Shown here in pieces: positions 60,558 to 64,000 of a DNA stretch of 64,000 nucleotides (position 1 is the first letter of the stretch; each line of letters begins with the position of its first letter). This DNA comes from CAYWMD01 sp964458575 (GTDB taxonomy: Bacteria > Verrucomicrobiota > Verrucomicrobiia > Limisphaerales > JADLHS01). A program made the translations under genes and the position numbers. The stretch is taken from contig CAYWMD010000024.1 of the NCBI GenBank assembly GCA_964458575.1, positions 1 through 64,000 on the forward strand, given 5' to 3'. Under the pieces are notes generated by a model. That model saw only the letters and a program-made list of their open reading frames with translations. It did not search any database and was not told the DNA's origin.

Positions 60558-61253
60558 CTAGCCCTGACGCCGTGCGCCCACCTGGATGCGTCCGACCAGC
60601 ACGGCGCCGGGCTCGACGATCAGGTGATGCGCCGTGATGTCACCGAAAACACGAGCCGTGGATCGCACAACCACCGCGCCTTCGACTCGAAGGTCATTGG
60701 CCAGTTCGCCTGCGATTTCCGCGGAGTTCACGTTGATCAGTTCCTTCCAACGAAAGTGATTCGCCGCCGGGATGACCAACCGGCCCGCCTGGAAGCTGCC
60801 CCTGATTTCAGCGGTCGAATGGATTTCCAGCGCCCCTTCGACCAGCAACTTCCCGAGCAAGCGTCCCTTGATCACCGCCTCGCCAACCACCGCTTCCGTA
60901 TTGAATACGTACCCTTTCGGTTCGACGACAAAGGCGCCCTTGGTTTTGAAGTTCTTCGAAACCGCGTTGGTGATTCGATAGCTTTTGAGGTCCACATACC
61001 GGCCGCAGCGTTTGCACATTGTGGATTCGGCGCTCGCGGCCACTTCGAGTTCCGCGTTGCAGTCGAAACATGTCACCCGCCGCAAAGCGGGTCTGGTTTC
61101 AACGACTTGACGCGGCGGGTTGAGGACTTCCTGGACGTGAAAATGGCCGCGGCACTTTTTGCAGAGGGTGGAGAACGCCAAACGCGGCTCCCATTGCACG
61201 TGCCCGCAATGCGGACAGACGACCCGCGCCCTTTCCTGCTGGCTGGCAGACAT
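60558..61253 (-). CDS. Bactofilin-like polymer-forming protein with two N-terminal zinc ribbons
   Basis: A protein of 231 residues. Residues 13-36 carry CPHC...CKKC and residues 62-85 carry CFDC...CKRC, two likely zinc ribbons. Residues about 120-225 are repetitive beta-strands of bactofilin type (AVIKGRLLGKLLVEGALEIHSTAEIRGS; AGELANDLRVEGAVVVRSTARVFGDI). Bactofilins assemble nucleotide-free filaments that organise cell-wall or polysaccharide machinery; typical members are 100-180 residues without zinc ribbons. It lies 33 bases downstream of a plain bactofilin gene, probably the same operon. Confidence 0.83.
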   Translation of the reverse strand: MSASQQERARVVCPHCGHVQWEPRLAFSTLCKKCRGHFHVQEVLNPPRQVVETRPALRRVTCFDCNAELEVAASAESTMCKRCGRYVDLKSYRITNAVSKNFKTKGAFVVEPKGYVFNTEAVVGEAVIKGRLLGKLLVEGALEIHSTAEIRGSFQAGRLVIPAANHFRWKELINVNSAEIAGELANDLRVEGAVVVRSTARVFGDITAHHLIVEPGAVLVGRIQVGARRQG

Positions 61254-61286
61254 TCAAAGCCGTCCGGGGATGACCCAGTGGGTCGT

Positions 61287-61697
61287 TCAACGACCTGGCG
61301 GTTTGACGGATTCCGGCGGTTTCGGCGCTTCGGCCGGCCGGACGGTCGGCGGCGTGGGCGCAACCTTGTTCGGGTTTACCTCGGTTTTGCCGACGAACGT
61401 GACCCCCTCTTCGATGGTCAACTTCGCGGCGCGAATGTCGCCGAACAATTCCGCCTTGGCCTTGATCTCAATTTTGTCCTTGGCGCTGATGTTTCCGGTG
61501 ATCTTGCCGCGCACCACCACCGACTGCGCGTTGATGTTGCCGTTGACCACGGCGCCGTCGCCAAGGTTGAGGACGCCATCGGTGTGGATTTCGCCGTCCA
61601 GCTTGCCGTCAAACGCCAGTTCGCCGGAGAATTTGAGGTTGCCTTTGATCTCAACGTCGGAGGTCAAAACGTTCTTTGCTGTGTTGGTTCCGTTCAT
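61287..61697 (-). CDS. Bactofilin
   Basis: A protein of 136 residues, typical bactofilin length. The core at about residues 10-100 is a run of short beta repeats (VEIKGNLKFSGELAFDGKLD, VLNLGDGAVVNGNI, VVVRGKITGNI, AELFGDIRAAKLTI), flanked by a short N-terminus and a Pro-rich tail (PTPPTVRPAEAPKPPES). It forms cytoskeletal filaments. With the zinc-ribbon paralogue it may co-polymerise. Confidence 0.9.
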   Translation of the reverse strand: MNGTNTAKNVLTSDVEIKGNLKFSGELAFDGKLDGEIHTDGVLNLGDGAVVNGNINAQSVVVRGKITGNISAKDKIEIKAKAELFGDIRAAKLTIEEGVTFVGKTEVNPNKVAPTPPTVRPAEAPKPPESVKPPGR

Positions 61698-61813
61698 AGG
61701 CTGCGTCGTACCCGATTCATTTTATCGGGCGGTTCAGGAAGCTATGTCATGCACGAAACTGCGTCAAAAGTCTGCCTAGGAAATTCCTTGGCTGATCCCG
61801 GACCGGACGCACT

Positions 61814-61835
61814 TTGACCAGTGGCGACTGGTCAA
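61814..61835. terminator. 9-bp stem-loop directly after the ACT-domain gene
   Basis: TTGACCAGT and ACTGGTCAA form a perfect 9-bp stem around a 4-base loop, beginning 2 bases beyond the stop codon at 61837. No T run follows on the minus strand, so it may be an RNA-stabilising hairpin or weak terminator. It also lies about 115 bases upstream of the bactofilin ATG, so an operator is possible. Confidence 0.4.
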
Positions 61836-61836
61836 C

Positions 61837-62355
61837 TCATTTCAACTCACCGAGCGAGACTTCCACGGTCATCCCGCTAACGGCTCGTTCCACGGCCTGC
61901 CGCAACCCGCTCACGGTCACGGTACCGGGCAACAACAGCTTGGCGCTGGCTTGAAACAAAGGCTCGCCCGACATCGGCGCGCTCACGCATTTGGTGGTGA
62001 GTTCCTCGACGTTGACGCCTTGCGCGGCCAGCGCGTGGGTGATTTCGCGAACGATGCCTGGACGATCCGGACCGATGAGTTCCAGCACGGCAAATCGCGC
62101 TTCGTCCCGGCCAGCCGGCGCATCATCCGCGCGAACCACGACACTCAAGTCGGTCAATTTCTTCAGCGCCTCTTCGAGCGCGGCGCGCTTTTCGTTCGGC
62201 ACATGCACGCGGAGGATGCCGGCGAATTCGCCGCCCAAACGGCACATGCGGCTTTCCAGCCAGTTGCCGCCGTGGTCGGCCACGAGGCGGGCAATGGATT
62301 CCACCAGACCCGTTCGGTCTTTGCCGATCACTGTCATCACGAGAGGAACTTGCAT
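61837..62355 (-). CDS. Two-ACT-domain protein (GcvR-like)
   Basis: A protein of 172 residues from the ATG at 62355 (MQVPLVMTVIGKDRTGLV); an extra 18 residues upstream are unlikely. It consists of two ACT domains: residues 4-75 (GKDRTGLVESIARLVADHGGN) and about 88-165 (GPDRPGIVREITHALAAQGVN). This is the layout of GcvR, which regulates the glycine-cleavage operon in enteric bacteria, and of related amino-acid sensors. No DNA-binding domain. Ligand and partner unknown. Confidence 0.85.
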   Translation of the reverse strand: MQVPLVMTVIGKDRTGLVESIARLVADHGGNWLESRMCRLGGEFAGILRVHVPNEKRAALEEALKKLTDLSVVVRADDAPAGRDEARFAVLELIGPDRPGIVREITHALAAQGVNVEELTTKCVSAPMSGEPLFQASAKLLLPGTVTVSGLRQAVERAVSGMTVEVSLGELK

Positions 62356-62431
62356 GGCACTAATGTGAAGCCGCCGACGCGAAGAAACAAGCGTTCTCGA
62401 TGCGTTCAAGGCCGCTGATGATCCTGCCGGG

Positions 62432-63349
62432 CTATTTCACCAGCGCATCCGGCAACACGAGGGAATCGAATCGGAACGGATTGGTTCCACCCGCCCAGCC
62501 AATTCCGCGCAGGAGTAAAATTCGCACGTAAGGATCGTCAAAGGTCCAGGTGAAATGGCCCAGCACGCACCCGAAGACTCGGCCCCCTTTGGGTTGGCAG
62601 GTCCAAAACATCGGGTGCGGTTGGCTTGCCTTGCCGGGATCGGTTTGCTCGGAAGACGTGGCCAGCACGGTATAAGCGGGCGCGGTTGGTTCGGGTGTCG
62701 CGGGCCAGTAGGTTTCGTCGTGCAGTTCGATTTCGCGCGGCAGGCCCAGGCAGACGGCGTGGTCAGATCTTTCAATCTCAAGTTTGACCAAACCATGGTG
62801 ATATTTCTGAAAACCGCCGATGCCCAACAGCGCTCCAACCTCGGCGGACGCCTTCGGCTTGGTCCAGGTGGCGGCGTGGATGACAACCAACCCCTTGCCC
62901 CGTCCGAGATATTTTTCCACCTGATCCAGACGGTTGGAGTCCCAGTTCAAATAGCAAAACGCCACAACGACATCCGCGGTGTTAAATTGTTCCTGGCTCG
63001 GCCAACTCCAGGCTTTCAGGACTTTGACGCCGGGCACAAGTGTCGCTTCGGCTGGCGACACATTCGTACCACCGTACAGATTCACCGGACCTTTGCCCCA
63101 CGCCGCCGAGCCGCCGAGCAGGCGCGCCCAGCGTTCCTGCCAGAGCGGATAGTCGTGCGCTTCCGGCCCGTGATCCTTCACGTCAGCCAGGAGCAAGATC
63201 GTCATGGGGTTGGCGGGAGACGACTTCTTGTGCTTCGGCGCTTTGGCCAGGACTGCTTCAACTTCGCCGCGCTCGCGAGGTGGTGGCGGTTGCAGTGGGG
63301 CGGTTGGCGCTGCAAGAAGGCATTGGGCCGACAACAGAAGTGACGCCAT
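62432..63349 (-). CDS. Secreted ThuA-domain protein
   Basis: A protein of 305 residues from the ATG at 63349 (MASLLLSAQCLLAAPTAP), which gives a signal peptide; the frame continues upstream but only across the inverted-repeat element. The ThuA-like domain (type-1 glutamine amidotransferase fold) spans about residues 45-290: ILLLADVKDHGPEAHDYPL, VVAFCYLNWDSNRLDQVEKYL, GLVVIHAATW and ELHDETYWPATPEP. Such proteins are very common in Planctomycetes and Verrucomicrobia and are mostly uncharacterised. Probably periplasmic; carbohydrate-related function is only inferred. Confidence 0.83.
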   Translation of the reverse strand: MASLLLSAQCLLAAPTAPLQPPPPRERGEVEAVLAKAPKHKKSSPANPMTILLLADVKDHGPEAHDYPLWQERWARLLGGSAAWGKGPVNLYGGTNVSPAEATLVPGVKVLKAWSWPSQEQFNTADVVVAFCYLNWDSNRLDQVEKYLGRGKGLVVIHAATWTKPKASAEVGALLGIGGFQKYHHGLVKLEIERSDHAVCLGLPREIELHDETYWPATPEPTAPAYTVLATSSEQTDPGKASQPHPMFWTCQPKGGRVFGCVLGHFTWTFDDPYVRILLLRGIGWAGGTNPFRFDSLVLPDALVK

Positions 63350-63419
63350 CCACCACCGGGTTGGACCGACAACCCAGGCTCGAATTGCAGAACCACGCGG
63401 CTGGGAAGCCGCGTTCACC

Positions 63420-63493
63420 GGCAGGCAGGATGCCTGCCTCCACGGTGGAGGCACGCTTTCGAGCGTGCCGGTGATGGCGGCATCCCTGCCGCC
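63420..63493. repeat. Cluster of three adjacent hairpins (REP-like)
   Basis: Three inverted repeats follow one another: GGCAGGCA-GGA-TGCCTGCC (63420-63438), GGCACGCT-TTCG-AGCGTGCC (63450-63469) and GGCGGCA-TCCC-TGCCGCC (63476-63493). They sit between the isomerase gene and the ThuA-domain gene. Such GC-rich hairpin clusters resemble intergenic REP elements, which are often dispersed in genomes. Confidence 0.6.
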
Positions 63494-63524
63494 AGTGCTG
63501 AGCGACGTCATGCGTCAACCGGTC

Positions 63525-64000
63525 TCACACCAGCTTCGACAAATGTTCGAGACTCTTCGCCGCCTGCGCCGGCGTGCCGCATTCGACGGAGAACACGATG
63601 TCGCGCGGGCATTTATTCTTCACGATCTTGATGATGCGTTCCCAGTCGAGCACGCCCTCGCCGCAAGCACAACCGACCGGCGTGCCGGTCACCTTGCCGC
63701 GTTCGGCCTTGGAATGCGCGACCGAGATGTCCTTCGCGTGCAAATGCACGAGGCGCGAGGCAACCCGGTCCAGCCACCGATAAACATCATGGCCGCAAAG
63801 GTAGGCGTTGCCCGTGTCAAAGTTGATGCCAATGGACGGTGATTTGACCAGCTTGTAAATGCGGTCCAAACCGTCGGGATGACGCGAGTATTGCGCGTGC
63901 GGTTCGATCCCGATTTTCACGCCGCGCCGTTCGGCGATGAACGCCGCTTCCTGAAGCGTGTACTTGATCAACACGAAGTCTTCTTCCTCCGTGGTCCATT
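63525..64000 (-). CDS. Sugar-phosphate isomerase/epimerase (TIM barrel), N-terminus beyond window
   Basis: The reading frame is open from the right edge to a stop at 63525, about 158 codons. An in-frame GTG at 63974 is probably internal, since the coding frame continues upstream (TTEEEDFVLIKYTLQEAAF). Motifs of the AP_endonuc_2/xylose-isomerase-like fold: GVKIGIEPH (metal-ligand Glu), IGINFDTGNAYLCGHD, LVHLHAKDI (His) and VFSVECG (last Glu). It probably isomerises or epimerises a sugar or inositol derivative. It lies upstream of the ThuA gene in the same direction. Confidence 0.85.
   Translation of the reverse strand, partial: WTTEEEDFVLIKYTLQEAAFIAERRGVKIGIEPHAQYSRHPDGLDRIYKLVKSPSIGINFDTGNAYLCGHDVYRWLDRVASRLVHLHAKDISVAHSKAERGKVTGTPVGCACGEGVLDWERIIKIVKNKCPRDIVFSVECGTPAQAAKSLEHLSKLV

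Noticed and set aside
62432..63511. ThuA-domain gene starting at 63511
   Set aside because: The extension would be translated from the triple-hairpin element; the ATG at 63349 gives a proper signal peptide.

Overview
The window is 64 kb of GC-rich bacterial chromosome dominated by surface-polysaccharide genes and very large secreted proteins. Several traits point to a verrucomicrobial organism of the Pedosphaera/Limisphaerales type: secreted beta-helix proteins with 'GAYEYSG'-type anchors, C-terminal modules ending in RFYRV, a giant adhesin built from beta-strand repeats, paired bactofilins, a ThuA-domain protein and a sugar-phosphate isomerase. This assignment is inference from gene content; no rRNA or other marker gene is present.

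Layout. From the left edge to 50.87 kb every supported gene lies on the minus strand. (1) <1-10.26 kb: one open reading frame, cut by the window edge, encoding a secreted protein of more than 3,400 residues with beta-strand repeats, two concanavalin-like domains, an embedded NodB-type deacetylase domain, Ig-like domains and MBG repeats. (2) 10.3-33.7 kb: an exopolysaccharide or O-antigen locus. In transcription order it has a NusG-like antiterminator, a hairpin-rich leader, an initiating sugar transferase, a Gfo/Idh oxidoreductase plus acetyltransferase pair (WbpB/WbpD type), a Wzz-like co-polymerase, a DUF354 protein, WecB, two polysaccharide deacetylase-like proteins, glycosyltransferases, an O-antigen polymerase, a methyltransferase, two paralogous secreted beta-helix proteins, a further glycosyltransferase and an acetyltransferase. 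(3) 34.3-37.3 kb: a second Gfo/Idh protein and an M20 peptidase. (4) 37.5-50.9 kb: a tightly packed block of sugar-modification genes: four methyltransferases, a double-cupin WbuC-like protein, an SDR, an alcohol dehydrogenase, a split transketolase, a small-molecule kinase, a HAD phosphatase, an epimerase and a nucleotidyltransferase-sugar kinase fusion. It is read from a clear sigma70-type promoter near 50.93 kb.

From 51.1 to 58.4 kb the genes are on the plus strand: a glycosyltransferase paralogous to the one at the far end of block 4, a YfhO-like membrane protein, an epimerase, an HddC-like nucleotidyltransferase, an HddA-like GHMP kinase and a peroxiredoxin. From 58.4 kb to the right edge genes return to the minus strand: a glutaminase fused to STAS and cyclic-nucleotide-binding domains behind a consensus sigma54 promoter, a zinc-ribbon bactofilin and a plain bactofilin, a two-ACT-domain regulator, a ThuA-domain protein and a truncated sugar-phosphate isomerase.

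How the parts fit (inference). Blocks 2 and 4 plus the 51-57.7 kb genes look like one large glycan-synthesis region. Lipid-linked synthesis starts with the sugar transferase, is extended by about six glycosyltransferases, and is polymerised and length-controlled by the Wzy- and Wzz-like proteins. Block 4 and the HddA/HddC-like genes probably make and methylate an unusual, perhaps heptose-derived, activated sugar. No flippase, outer-membrane exporter, exosortase, tRNA, rRNA, insertion sequence or CRISPR array was recognised.
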